A DNA stretch of 7,942 nt. It comes from Bacteroidota bacterium (GTDB lineage: Bacteria; Bacteroidota; Bacteroidia; Flavobacteriales; Flavobacteriaceae). Where the stretch lies: contig JAEWKB010000118.1 in NCBI GenBank assembly GCA_023386255.1, positions 1 to 7,942 on the forward strand, in the 5' to 3' direction. A model generated the notes under the pieces. It did not search any database, was not told the DNA's origin, and worked only from the letters and a program-made list of their open reading frames with translations. Within the stretch, counting starts at the first letter, position 1, and every line of letters begins with the position of its first letter. Positions 1 to 7,942 of the stretch are shown piece after piece. Made by a program: the position numbers and the translations under genes.

Positions 1-533
1 AGCTGAACCAGCACATTGAACGCATTCTGAATGTTGCCAAAAGTGATGCCAACCTGACAAGGCTGGACAGGAAGGAAATTAATGTTGTTGAAACCCTTGA
101 ACTGGTTCGTGAAAATGCAATGCTGAAACATGAAAATGCACATATATTTATTACGGCTAACAAGCCTCTATATTATGTAAAGGCGGATGAGTTCCATTTT
201 TACAACATCGCTTTTAATATTGTAGAGAATGCTGTTAAATACGGAAGCGCTGCGCCGGTAATACATATTGAAGTTAAAGAGGCGGCTAAAGGGCTGGAAT
301 TACGTTTTACAGATAACGGGCCCGGTATTCCGCATGCACATATTGATTATGTTTTTGATAAGTTTTATCGTGTACCGAAACAGGACAGCAAAGAAGTAGA
401 AGGTTTCGGGCTGGGGCTTTTTTATGTAAAAAAGATTTGTGAACTTCACGGCTGGAAGATAAGCATCAGGAATAATGAAGGGGAAACCGGTGTAACCATT
501 ACCATCAGCATTCCTAAAAGCAGCATTTTATGA
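1..533 (+). CDS. Sensor histidine kinase, C-terminal part (5' end outside window)
   Basis: This is the C-terminal 176 residues of a two-component sensor histidine kinase; the reading frame is open from base 3, so the gene begins upstream of the window. Visible residues 1-40 resemble the second helix of the HisKA dimerisation domain and the linker. The rest is a HATPase_c ATP-binding domain: an N box around residues 69-81 (NIAFNIVENAVKYG, key Asn 72 and 76), a G1 box DNGPGI at 104-109, and a G2 box GFGLGL at 134-139. The phospho-accepting histidine, any membrane segments and the sensing domain are missing, so the signal is unknown. An internal ATG at 120 falls inside the conserved domain and is not the start. 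The stop codon overlaps the start of the next gene (ATGA), so the kinase and regulator are almost certainly co-translated partners. Family assignment is sure; the signal cannot be read. Confidence 0.95.
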   Translation, partial: LNQHIERILNVAKSDANLTRLDRKEINVVETLELVRENAMLKHENAHIFITANKPLYYVKADEFHFYNIAFNIVENAVKYGSAAPVIHIEVKEAAKGLELRFTDNGPGIPHAHIDYVFDKFYRVPKQDSKEVEGFGLGLFYVKKICELHGWKISIRNNEGETGVTITISIPKSSIL

Positions 534-1210
534 AAAAGAAAATACTGTATGTAGAAGACGACAGCACCCTGGCATTCCTTACGGCCGATAACCTGGAACA
601 GCATTATGACGTGGTGCACTTTACCAATGGCAAAGAAGCGTTCGACACTTTTAAAAAGGAAGAATTTGACCTGTGCATATTGGACGTGATGCTGCCGGAA
701 ATGGACGGCTTTGAACTTGCTGCCGCCATTCGTGAGCGTAACGTTGAGGTGCCGATAATTTTTCTTTCAGCTAAAACGCTGAAAGAGGATAGGATAAAAG
801 GCCTTCGTCTTGGTGCCGATGATTACCTTGTGAAGCCTTACAGCATGGAAGAGCTCATCCTCAAAATAGAAGTATTCCTGCAGCGAAGCCAGAAAAAAGC
901 GCCTGTTAAAAATACTGCCTGCACTATTGGCTCTTTTACTTTTGACCCTGCCAATTACTCCATAAGCAAAGATGGACAAACAATACAGCTTACCGAGCGG
1001 GAATCGGCATTGCTTAAGCTTTTTATTGACAATAAGAATAGTATCCTGAAACGCGAAAAGATCCTTACCGAGATTTGGGGTAATGATGATTATTTCCTGG
1101 GCCGCAGCATGGATGTTTTCATATCGCGCCTTCGTAAGATATTTAAGGACGACGAGAGCATAAGGATTGAGAACATTCCCAGAATAGGGTTCAAGCTTGT
1201 TGCGCCGTAA
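530..1210 (+). CDS. OmpR/PhoB-family response regulator
   Basis: This is a complete 226-residue DNA-binding response regulator, normal length for the family. The receiver domain covers about residues 3-118: acidic pair D10/D11, predicted phosphorylation site D52 within LDVMLPEMDG, switch residue S80, and K102 in the VKP motif after the aromatic Y99. After a short linker, a winged-helix effector domain runs from about 130 to 224, with LTERESALLKLF and a recognition helix around GRSMDVFISRLRKIF, ending in the wing NIPRIGFKL. On phosphorylation by the upstream kinase it should dimerise and act as a transcription factor. The start is fixed by the 4-base overlap with the kinase gene and by the MKKKILYVEDD beginning. 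Its targets are not visible. The convergent cytochrome and heme genes are neighbours, but nothing in the sequence shows that it controls them. Confidence 0.97.
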   Translation: MKKKILYVEDDSTLAFLTADNLEQHYDVVHFTNGKEAFDTFKKEEFDLCILDVMLPEMDGFELAAAIRERNVEVPIIFLSAKTLKEDRIKGLRLGADDYLVKPYSMEELILKIEVFLQRSQKKAPVKNTACTIGSFTFDPANYSISKDGQTIQLTERESALLKLFIDNKNSILKREKILTEIWGNDDYFLGRSMDVFISRLRKIFKDDESIRIENIPRIGFKLVAP

Positions 1211-1213
1211 GTA

Positions 1214-1253
1214 AGTTTTCAGTCGCAGTTTTCAGTCAGCCTGAGTTGTGGAA
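1214..1253 (+). repeat. Dispersed intergenic repeat, degenerate copy A
   Basis: An 11-base unit, agttttcagtc, occurs twice in direct orientation at 1214-1224 and 1227-1237. It runs into gtcagcctgag (1235-1245), which is repeated exactly at 1297-1307, followed by a decayed ttgtggaag. The combination cagttttcagt + ctgag(c)ttgt(c)gaag is also seen on the minus strand at 4083-4117 after hemE. The copy begins three bases after the regulator stop codon. It is non-coding and probably a member of a dispersed intergenic family; its function is unknown. Confidence 0.6.
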
Positions 1254-1270
1254 GTGATTATACAAGTCGC

Positions 1271-1319
1271 GCTTCGACATACTTGGTTACCTGAGGGTCA
1301 GCCTGAGCTTGTCGAAGGC
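1271..1319 (+). repeat. Dispersed intergenic repeat, copy B, with flanking inverted arms
   Basis: The core ctgagcttgtcgaag at 1303-1317 is identical over 15 bases to the reverse complement of 4086-4100. The arms cttcgaca (1272-1279) and tgtcgaag (1310-1317) are perfect inverted repeats of 8 bases separated by 30 bases. Within the loop, cctgag occurs twice (1290-1295 and 1302-1307). From memory, CTTCGACAAGCTCAG-like elements are common between genes in flavobacteria; that is recollection, not a search result. Confidence 0.65.
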
Positions 1320-1377
1320 TTAGGCACAATTAACAGTCCGCTTTCACAAGTAGTGTAACATTATATTCCGGATATTC

Positions 1378-1431
1378 CATTCTGACGGAGGAAGAATCTC
1401 CTGAATTTAAGATTCTTCCTTCGTCAGAATG
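1378..1431. repeat. 22-bp inverted repeat (10-base loop), possible bidirectional terminator or mRNA end
   Basis: The left arm at 1378-1399 and right arm at 1410-1431 pair over 22 bases with a single mismatch (G1388 opposite T1421, a G-U wobble in plus-strand RNA). The loop is cctgaattta (1400-1409). The hairpin lies between the convergent response regulator and cytochrome genes, 7 bases beyond the cytochrome stop, so transcripts from either side could end in it. No run of T follows the stem on either strand, so it is not a textbook Rho-independent terminator. It could equally be a dispersed palindromic repeat. The structure is certain from sequence; the function is inferred. Confidence 0.75.
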
Positions 1432-1438
1432 ACAGGTG

Positions 1439-1849
1439 TTAATTACCCGAAAAACTAAACATATAATCCTCCAGCCCCTTCAGCTCTTCATCTGTAAGAT
1501 TTTTGGTAATGGCAAAGTTAGTCTTCATCACCGCATATTGTGATGGGTCTACAATAGGCTCAGCTTTTTCCTTTAGGAAGTCTACAATACTGCCGTTCTT
1601 CTCTTTGTAAATTTTAGCTATTTCCTGTATGCTTGGGCCTATGATCTTCTGGTCGGGCTTGTGGCAGCTAAAGCAGTTGCCCTTGCCGTCAAATATTTCC
1701 TGACCCAATTTCTGGGACGGAGTCATATCGGCAGCAGCGCCTTCAGCAACTTCAGTTGTGGTTGCGGTAGCAGGTGTTTCTTCTTTACGCTCATTTCCTT
1801 TACAGGAAAATAATGCAATGGCTATGGCAGATAAAAGGATTTGTTTCAT
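1439..1849 (-). CDS. Small lipoprotein c-type cytochrome
   Basis: This is a 136-residue class I-type monoheme cytochrome c predicted to be a lipoprotein. The N-terminus MKQILLSAIAIALFSC is a short lipoprotein signal with lipobox cysteine C16. A flexible Glu/Ala/Thr-rich linker follows (about 20-42), then a cytochrome domain with heme attachment site C59-F-S-C62-H63. M108 in YAVMKTNF, followed by the C-terminal helix LTDEELKGLEDYMF, is placed like the distal heme ligand of cytochrome c551-type proteins. It should be exported, lipidated and carry electrons on the periplasmic side of a membrane; its partner cannot be named. It lies 31 bases downstream of hemB on the same strand and is probably co-transcribed, placing a heme-using protein beside heme synthesis. 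It converges on the response regulator gene across a repeat-filled gap. Family call is firm; the specific electron pathway is unknown. Confidence 0.93.
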   Translation of the reverse strand: MKQILLSAIAIALFSCKGNERKEETPATATTTEVAEGAAADMTPSQKLGQEIFDGKGNCFSCHKPDQKIIGPSIQEIAKIYKEKNGSIVDFLKEKAEPIVDPSQYAVMKTNFAITKNLTDEELKGLEDYMFSFSGN

Positions 1850-1880
1850 GGTTATGCTTCAGGCTCAGCAGGACTGAGTA

Positions 1881-3151
<1,271 letters not shown>

Positions 3152-3155
<4 letters not shown>

Positions 3156-4054
3156 ACCCAGTCAATTGGTGATGTTAATACTGTAGTCAGCCTCTCTTCC
3201 TCGCTTCCCGGCTCAGGGTGGTGGTCATAAACCCACTGTACATGCGGCGGCAGGCTCATCAGGATGCTCTCTATGCGGCCGTTGGTCTTCAGCCCAAAAA
3301 GCGTGCCTTTATCATGAACCAGGTTAAATTCAACATAGCGCCCGCGGCGAATTTCCTGCCATGTACGGTTAGCATCGGTATAATCTGAGTTTTTTCTCTT
3401 CTCTACAATAGGAACATAAGCATCAAGAAAGCTGTTGCCTACCTCAGTCACAAATTCGCACCACTGGTTCATGTTAAACTCGGGTGTAGCCTTGCAATAA
3501 TCAAAGAACAGGCCGCCTATGCCACGGGCCTCATTGCGGTGCGCATTCCAAAAATAGTCATCGCACTGTTTTTTAAAGCGTGAGTAGAATTCCCGGTTAT
3601 GTTTATCGCAGGCTGTTTTGCAGGTCTGGTGAAAATGTACGGCATCATCATCAAAAAGGTAATATGGCGTAAGGTCCTGCCCACCGCCAAACCAGCAATC
3701 TACTACATTGCCCTGCTTGTCGTACATTTCAAAATAACGCCAGTTGGCATGTACAGTTGGCACAAACGGATTTTTAGGGTGTAGCACAAGGCTAAGGCCG
3801 CAGGCAAAAAAATCAACATCGCCAACCTTAAAGTAATTCTGCATGGCCTTTGGCAGCTCGCCATAAACAGCAGAAATATTTACCCCGCCTTTTTCAAACA
3901 CGTTCCCGTCCTGAATAACACGCGTCCTTCCTCCGCCGCCTTCAGCTCTTTCCCAAAGGTCTTCATGAAACTTCGCCTTGCCGTCAACTTCTTCCAATTT
4001 TGAAGTAATACGGTCCTGAAGCTTTACTATATAATGATAAAATTCGTTCTTCAT
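3152..4054 (-). CDS. hemF: Oxygen-dependent coproporphyrinogen III oxidase
   Basis: HemF uses molecular oxygen to decarboxylate two propionate side chains of coproporphyrinogen III to vinyl groups, giving protoporphyrinogen IX; it is unrelated to the radical enzyme HemN. The 300-residue length is normal. Family signatures in order are FEKGGVNISAVYG (53-65), HPKNPFVPTVHANWRYFE (92-109), CWFGGGQDLTPYY (120-132), HRNEARGIGGLFFDY (172-186), and the RRGRYVEFNLVHDKGTLFGL region (237-256) followed by ESILMSLPP (262-270). Histidines H92, H102, H142 and H172 fall at positions equivalent to the four conserved histidines of the E. coli enzyme. The start MKNEFYHYIVKLQD fits the family and is preceded by A/T-rich sequence with no clear Shine-Dalgarno site. 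It lies 73 bases after hemE; the gap contains a dispersed repeat. Its presence implies an aerobic lifestyle, while an anaerobic alternative elsewhere cannot be excluded. Confidence 0.98.
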
Positions 4055-4082
4055 TTTAATATGTTTAACCCATAGCTTATAT

Positions 4083-4117
4083 GCGCTTCGACAAGCTCAG
4101 CGTGACACTGAAAACTG
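4083..4117 (-). repeat. Dispersed intergenic repeat, copy C
   Basis: Read on the minus strand, this is cagttttcagt followed by gtcacgctgagcttgtcgaagcgc. The 15-base core (4086-4100) is identical to copy B, and the leading cagttttcagt is identical to part of copy A. It starts 10 bases after the hemE stop codon in the direction of transcription, as copy A starts just after the response regulator stop. The ends can form a short hairpin (cgct 4084-4087 with agcg 4099-4102). It occupies about half of the hemE-hemF gap and could act as a transcript-processing or attenuating element; that is inference. Confidence 0.65.
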
Positions 4118-4127
4118 ATACTAGATA

Positions 4128-5153
4128 CTATCTATACTCTTTCACTGCCTCAATAAACGCCTTTGCATGGTCAACCGGAATGTTAGGCAATATGCCATGG
4201 CCAAGGTTCACTATATAATTGTCTTTGCCAAACTCGTCTATCATCTGGTGCACCATTTTCCTGATGGTTGGTATAGGAGATAGCAGCCTGCTTGGGTCGA
4301 AGTTACCCTGCAGTGTTATTTTTCCTCCTGATAAATAACGTGCATTTCGGGGAGAACAGGTCCAGTCTACACCCAATGCCGATGCCTTACTCTGTGCCAT
4401 ATCGCCCAGAGCAAACCAGCAGCCTTTGCCAAACACTATAACATGTGTTTCAGGTGCCAGCGCCTCAACGATTTGGTTAATGTATTTCCATGAGAACTCT
4501 TGGTAATCAACTGGTGAAAGCATGCCTCCCCAGCTGTCGAACACCTGCACGGCATTTACACCTGCCTTTACTTTCTCTTTAAGATAAGCTATGGTAGTAT
4601 CAGTTATTTTTTGAAGTAAGGCATGTGCTGCTTCCGGTTGTGAGAAACAGAAACCTTTAGCTGTATCAAAGCTTTTAGAGCCTTTGCCTTCCACTGCATA
4701 GCAAAAAATCGTCCATGGTGAGCCCGCAAAGCCTATCAGCGGCACTTCATCGTTCAGCATTTCTTTGGTCAGCTTTATCGCATCCATCACATAACCCAAA
4801 GTTTCGTGGATGTCCGGCACACGCACCTGCTCCACATCCTGCACCGACCGAATAGGGTTAGGCAGGAACGGGCCAACGCTTTCTTTCATTAGCACCTCAA
4901 TACCCATAGCCTGCGGTACCACAAGTATGTCTGAAAACAAAATAGCAGCATCGGGTTTTACGATCCTTATCGGCTGAACTGTAATTTCTGCAGCAAGTTC
5001 AGGCGTTTGGCAGCGTGTGAAAAAGTCATACTTATCACGCAGTGCCCTAAATTCGGGTAAGTATCTGCCCGCCTGGCGCATCATCCAAACCGGTGGCCTT
5101 TCAACAGTTTCATTCCTAAGGGCTTTTAAAAAAAGGTCGTTTTTTAGGCTCAT
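4128..5153 (-). CDS. hemE: Uroporphyrinogen III decarboxylase
   Basis: HemE removes the four acetate carboxyls of uroporphyrinogen III to make coproporphyrinogen III in the cytosol without a cofactor. The 341-residue protein has normal length. The N-terminal signature [17 protein letters not shown] (20-36) carries substrate-binding R26 and R30. FSDILV (73-78) carries the key aspartate D75. [16 protein letters not shown] (144-159) contains Y152 at the conserved tyrosine position. FDSWGG (205-210) and GNFDPSRLL are typical, and H319 in NLGHGILPN is the conserved C-terminal histidine. Its ATG overlaps the hemD stop by 4 bases (ATGA), supporting translational coupling and this start. The stop is followed by a tandem gatacta duplication (4117-4130, running into the stop codon) and then repeat copy C. 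All key residues are present. Confidence 0.98.
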   Translation of the reverse strand: MSLKNDLFLKALRNETVERPPVWMMRQAGRYLPEFRALRDKYDFFTRCQTPELAAEITVQPIRIVKPDAAILFSDILVVPQAMGIEVLMKESVGPFLPNPIRSVQDVEQVRVPDIHETLGYVMDAIKLTKEMLNDEVPLIGFAGSPWTIFCYAVEGKGSKSFDTAKGFCFSQPEAAHALLQKITDTTIAYLKEKVKAGVNAVQVFDSWGGMLSPVDYQEFSWKYINQIVEALAPETHVIVFGKGCWFALGDMAQSKASALGVDWTCSPRNARYLSGGKITLQGNFDPSRLLSPIPTIRKMVHQMIDEFGKDNYIVNLGHGILPNIPVDHAKAFIEAVKEYR

Positions 5154-5812
5154 ATGTTTTTATAATAATTTATGCATTGCACAATCACGTTTTCTATTGT
5201 TGGCTTATTGGCTGTTAACACGTTTGCTGCGATTCCGCTAAGCGCTTCTGCCGTTGTTGTGCCAATACAAAAGCATGTTTTGTTTTCTATATCATTTTTT
5301 AGAAGGTAACTTTCTACACCCGAAGGGCTAAAAAATAAAATTCCATCTAAATGCGTATTAATCTCATGCGGTGTAAGCTCTGTTTTATATACTTCAACTT
5401 CATTAAAATCAACACCCGCATAATGCATCGCTTCGGGTAGCGTATTCCTTCTCATACTGCCCGAGAAAAATGTAAATGTTTTGTCCCGGTGTTCTTCATT
5501 GATTATTTTGGCAAGCTCTTCGGCATAATCTGCAGAGGCGGCTACCGTAAATCCCGTCTGCTCAATCACCTCCCTTGTTTTGCTGCCTACGCAGAAGATT
5601 TTCGTGTTCCTAAAGTTCTCTGCATCCTTATGCGCCACAAAACTTTTAAACGCATTTGTGCTGGTAAAGATAAAATTCTGTTTTAAACCACCTGTTGAAA
5701 AAGAGTAAGGTGTTACTCGTATAAAATCGGCTTCTACAACACTTAATCCGGCGTTTAGCAGGTACTGTTTCTGGTTTGGCAGCAGCTTTTTTGTACTCAG
5801 TATACGTGCCAT
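5150..5812 (-). CDS. hemD: Uroporphyrinogen III synthase
   Basis: HemD closes and rearranges linear hydroxymethylbilane into uroporphyrinogen III, inverting ring D. The family is very divergent in sequence, so the call rests on features and context. The 220-residue length is somewhat short but within the bacterial range. [12 protein letters not shown] (47-58) and [14 protein letters not shown] (157-170) match the paired motifs at corresponding places in the two alpha/beta domains, and [16 protein letters not shown] and [21 protein letters not shown] show the internal two-domain symmetry. It sits exactly between hemC (one base separates the hemC stop from its ATG) and hemE (4-base overlap), the usual position. 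Internal start alternatives would remove the conserved [11 protein letters not shown] beginning. Confidence is high because motif and context agree. Confidence 0.95.
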   Translation of the reverse strand: MARILSTKKLLPNQKQYLLNAGLSVVEADFIRVTPYSFSTGGLKQNFIFTSTNAFKSFVAHKDAENFRNTKIFCVGSKTREVIEQTGFTVAASADYAEELAKIINEEHRDKTFTFFSGSMRRNTLPEAMHYAGVDFNEVEVYKTELTPHEINTHLDGILFFSPSGVESYLLKNDIENKTCFCIGTTTAEALSGIAANVLTANKPTIENVIVQCINYYKNI

Positions 5813-5813
5813 G

Positions 5814-6734
5814 CTATTTCTTCAGGTCAGCTTTTATCTGCTCCATCAATGCTGCTCCGCCATTTGCTAAAATCTCTTCTGCGCATTCATTGCCAAAGTT
5901 GCTGTAATCGCCTCCGGCAGGTATCACTTTCTCTATATGGAGCCTTTCCTTCCCGTCAATAGACAGCAGCACGCCCTCAAAACGTATCTCATCATCTATA
6001 AACGTGGCCAGTGCCCCAATGGGAGCAGTACAGCCGCCTTCCAGTTTTTTAAGGAACTGGCGCTCTATCTGTGTGCTTACCTCAGTATCGTAATCGTTCA
6101 GCCTGCTCAGTGCTTCTAGGCAAAAGTCATCTTTTTCCATTGCTACCACAACCATGGCTCCCTGTGCCGGTGCAGGTATCATCCAGTCCAGTGCTATGTG
6201 ATTGTCAGGCAGGAGATTAATTCGTTCAAGCCCGGCCGCGGCAAACACCGCACCGTCCCAATTGTTATCTTTAAGTTTTTGTAAGCGTGTATTTACGTTG
6301 CCCCTAAGGTCCTCTACTTTGTGGTGCGGGTAACGGTTAAGCCACTGTGCCTGGCGCCGAAGGCTGCCTGTTGCAATAGTGCCTGTGTCATGCAGAAAGT
6401 CAAGGTTGCCTTTATGTACCAGGATATCATCTGTATTGGCACGCTCTAAAACAGCTGCCTGCACAATGCCCTTGGGCAGGGCAGTAGGCACATCTTTCAT
6501 AGAATGTACGGCAATGTCTACCTCGCCTTTAATCATGGCAACATCAAGAGTTTTTGTAAATATTCCGGTGATGCCTAGTTCGTATAGCGGTACATCCAGT
6601 ATCAGGTCACCGGTTGATTTTACAGCAACAATCTCGGTTTTGTACCCCAAATCGTTTAGCTTTCGCTCAACCGTATGTGCCTGCCACAGTGCCAGTTCAC
6701 TGTCGCGGGTACCTATGCGTATGGTATCTCTCAT
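5814..6734 (-). CDS. hemC: Hydroxymethylbilane synthase (porphobilinogen deaminase)
   Basis: HemC joins four porphobilinogens head to tail into hydroxymethylbilane using a covalently bound dipyrromethane cofactor. The 306-residue protein has normal length. Visible motifs are IRIGTRDSELALWQA (5-19), HSMKDVPTALP (77-87) with catalytic D81, GSLRRQAQW (123-131) with R126/R127 for substrate carboxylates, LRGNVNTRLQKL (143-154), PAPAQGA (187-193), and EGGCTAPIGA (232-241), where C235 anchors the cofactor. Its ATG overlaps the hemA stop by 4 bases and its stop is one base before hemD, so it is the second gene of a tightly coupled hemA-hemC-hemD-hemE unit. Base composition matches its neighbours and no key residue is missing. 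Confidence 0.98.
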   Translation of the reverse strand: MRDTIRIGTRDSELALWQAHTVERKLNDLGYKTEIVAVKSTGDLILDVPLYELGITGIFTKTLDVAMIKGEVDIAVHSMKDVPTALPKGIVQAAVLERANTDDILVHKGNLDFLHDTGTIATGSLRRQAQWLNRYPHHKVEDLRGNVNTRLQKLKDNNWDGAVFAAAGLERINLLPDNHIALDWMIPAPAQGAMVVVAMEKDDFCLEALSRLNDYDTEVSTQIERQFLKKLEGGCTAPIGALATFIDDEIRFEGVLLSIDGKERLHIEKVIPAGGDYSNFGNECAEEILANGGAALMEQIKADLKK

Positions 6735-7942
6735 TTTGCTGCAGTTTCAATCCTGAAAACTTTCTCGATCCATTCTATGCTTTCATCAACCATAGTGTCG
6801 CTGTCTTTCAGGTGGTTTGCAAAATGTGTTGTTATCTTCTGGATAATGCGGTTGCTGATGATCTCAGCCTGCTCTTCATCAAAATTATTTATTTTTTTGC
6901 GCTGAAAATTCAGCTCTGTATCTTTAATAGAATTCAGTTTTTCTTTAAGAGCATGAATAGTGGGTGCAAATTTTCGTGCATTCATCCAGCTTATAAATTC
7001 CTCTTTAACTTCATCTATAATCGCCTCGGCAGCAGGCACATGCTTCTTCCTATTCTCAAGTGTTACATCAGTCATCTTAGAAAGATCATCAAGATGCACA
7101 ACCGTTACGCCTTCCAGTTCCTTTACGTTATCATGCACGTTTTTTGGGATAGAAAGATCCAGTATCAGCAGCGGCTTGTTCAGCGCAAGGATATCTTTAT
7201 CAATTGTCGGCATTTGTGCGCCTGTCGCTACTATAAGTACATCAGCTTTAGGTATTTCCAGCGGAAGGACGTCATAGTCTTTAACGATGAGGTTAAATTT
7301 GCCTGCTATTTTTTCTGCTTTATCCTTGGTCCTGATCACCAGGATAATGTGGTCGTTTTTGGTATGCTTAACAAGGTTCTCGCAGGTATTGCGGCCTATT
7401 TTTCCTGTACCAAATAAAAGGATGTTTTTGTTGGTAACATCCGGTACATTGTTCATGATATATTGTACCGAAGCAAAAGATACTGATGTGGCGCCTGAAC
7501 TTATCTCGGTTTCATTCTTTATCCTTTTGCTTGCCTGTATTACGCTGTTAACAAGCCTTTCCAGGAAAGCATTTGCCAGCCCGTGCTCTTTTGATTCTAC
7601 AAAAGAAGATTTAATCTGGCTAATGATCTCAAAATCGCCAAGTATCTGGCTGTCAAGTCCTGTACCTACACGGAAGATGTGGCTGATGGCCTCACTGTTC
7701 TTATATACGAAAGCCACACGCTGAAACTCTTCAACGGTGCCCTGGCTATTGTCGCAAAGTAATTTAATTAATTGAAAGGGATGCTGTGCAAATCCGTAAA
7801 TCTCTGTCCTGTTGCAGGTTGAGGTTACTATAAGGCTGGATATGCCTTCCTCTTTTGCCTGTAGTAATACCCTGGTCTTTGCAGCATTGTCCAGACTGAA
7901 CTTTCCCCTAATCTCCGCATCAGCTTTCCTGTAGCTCAATCC
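6731..7942 (-). CDS. hemA: Glutamyl-tRNA reductase, N-terminus cut off by window edge
   Basis: HemA reduces glutamyl-tRNA(Glu) with NADPH to glutamate-1-semialdehyde, the committed and usually regulated first step of C5-pathway tetrapyrrole synthesis. The frame is open to the right edge and reads GLSYRKADAEIRGKF at the boundary, so the true start lies a short distance outside; a TTG at 7937-7939 is just the leucine of the GLSY motif. Over the 403 visible residues, the catalytic domain contains VTSTCNRTEIYG with nucleophile C43, then SHIFRVGTGLDSQILGDFEI with conserved H88. The NADPH-binding Rossmann motif is LLFGTGKIGRN (G178, G180, G183). The C-terminal dimerisation helix region runs from about 310. 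The motif usually written LGE is LGD here. HemL, the next enzyme, is absent from the window, so 5-aminolevulinate synthesis is completed from elsewhere. Promoter and regulatory sites lie outside the window. Confidence 0.97.
   Translation of the reverse strand, partial: GLSYRKADAEIRGKFSLDNAAKTRVLLQAKEEGISSLIVTSTCNRTEIYGFAQHPFQLIKLLCDNSQGTVEEFQRVAFVYKNSEAISHIFRVGTGLDSQILGDFEIISQIKSSFVESKEHGLANAFLERLVNSVIQASKRIKNETEISSGATSVSFASVQYIMNNVPDVTNKNILLFGTGKIGRNTCENLVKHTKNDHIILVIRTKDKAEKIAGKFNLIVKDYDVLPLEIPKADVLIVATGAQMPTIDKDILALNKPLLILDLSIPKNVHDNVKELEGVTVVHLDDLSKMTDVTLENRKKHVPAAEAIIDEVKEEFISWMNARKFAPTIHALKEKLNSIKDTELNFQRKKINNFDEEQAEIISNRIIQKITTHFANHLKDSDTMVDESIEWIEKVFRIETAAK

Noticed and set aside
120..533. 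ATG at 120 as the start of a short stand-alone ATPase-domain protein
   Set aside because: The frame is open and kinase-like upstream to the window edge, so this is an internal methionine of a longer histidine kinase.
1363..1378. Direct repeat atattcc (1363-1369 and 1372-1378) as an operator
   Set aside because: It is short, lies between the 3' ends of convergent genes and not near any promoter, so an operator role is unlikely.
1864..1878. Small hairpin ctcag-cagga-ctgag in the hemB-cytochrome gap as a terminator
   Set aside because: The stem has only five base pairs and no T tract, and ending transcription there would cut off the closely spaced cytochrome gene.
4117..4130. Tandem gatacta x2 at the hemE stop codon
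   Set aside because: A 7-base duplication in A/T-rich sequence is easily produced by slippage; no further copies or dyad suggest a function.
5150..5241. Short plus-strand frames opposite the hem genes, including 5017-5241 and 6379-6756
   Set aside because: Their composition and position are fully explained by the antisense strand of hemE/hemD and hemC; no motif or start signal supports them.
6614..7417. Plus-strand open frame of 267 codons opposite hemC and hemA
   Set aside because: It lies wholly antisense to two well-supported genes, is rich in Cys, Phe and Tyr with no recognisable domain, and has the look of a reverse-strand shadow.

Overview
The window looks like chromosomal DNA from an aerobic member of the Bacteroidota, most likely a Flavobacterium-type organism. 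The evidence is the close flavobacterial character of the HemA, HemB, HemD and HemE sequences, moderate-to-low GC, A/T-rich sequence instead of clear Shine-Dalgarno sites before most starts, and one match to the TTTG/TAnnTTTG promoter pattern of this phylum. It is mainly a housekeeping tetrapyrrole (heme) biosynthesis locus. I see no phage, transposon, CRISPR or defence system, and no stretch over 300 bases lacks a gene or gene remnant.

Layout, left to right. Bases 1-1210 (+) hold the C-terminal part of a sensor histidine kinase overlapping by 4 bases with a complete OmpR/PhoB-type response regulator. Bases 1211-1438 are a non-coding gap between convergent genes, filled with repeats: two related copies of a short dispersed element and a nearly perfect 22-bp inverted repeat. 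All complete genes from 1439 to the right edge lie on the minus strand: a small lipoprotein c-type cytochrome (1439-1849), hemB (1881-2876), hemF (3152-4054), hemE (4128-5153), hemD (5150-5812), hemC (5814-6734) and hemA (6731 to beyond 7942, N-terminus cut off). Between hemB and hemF, bases 2895-3155 (+) carry a frame for a small three-helix membrane protein interrupted by one in-frame TGA. Its terminal stop and the hemF stop share the palindrome CTAG.

Read in the direction of transcription, the minus-strand order is hemA-hemC-hemD-hemE, tightly packed with ATGA overlaps or a 1-base gap. A 73-base gap containing another copy of the dispersed repeat follows, then hemF, the 275-base gap with the broken small gene, then hemB and the cytochrome. 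Together the enzymes cover glutamyl-tRNA to glutamate-1-semialdehyde (HemA), 5-aminolevulinate to porphobilinogen (HemB), hydroxymethylbilane (HemC), uroporphyrinogen III (HemD), coproporphyrinogen III (HemE) and, using oxygen, protoporphyrinogen IX (HemF). HemL, protoporphyrinogen oxidase and ferrochelatase are not in the window. The cytochrome next to hemB is a plausible consumer of the pathway's product.

The points most worth a second look are the small membrane-protein frame with its internal TGA, the repeat copies placed just downstream of stop codons, the long inverted repeat, and the cysteine-free metal site in HemB.
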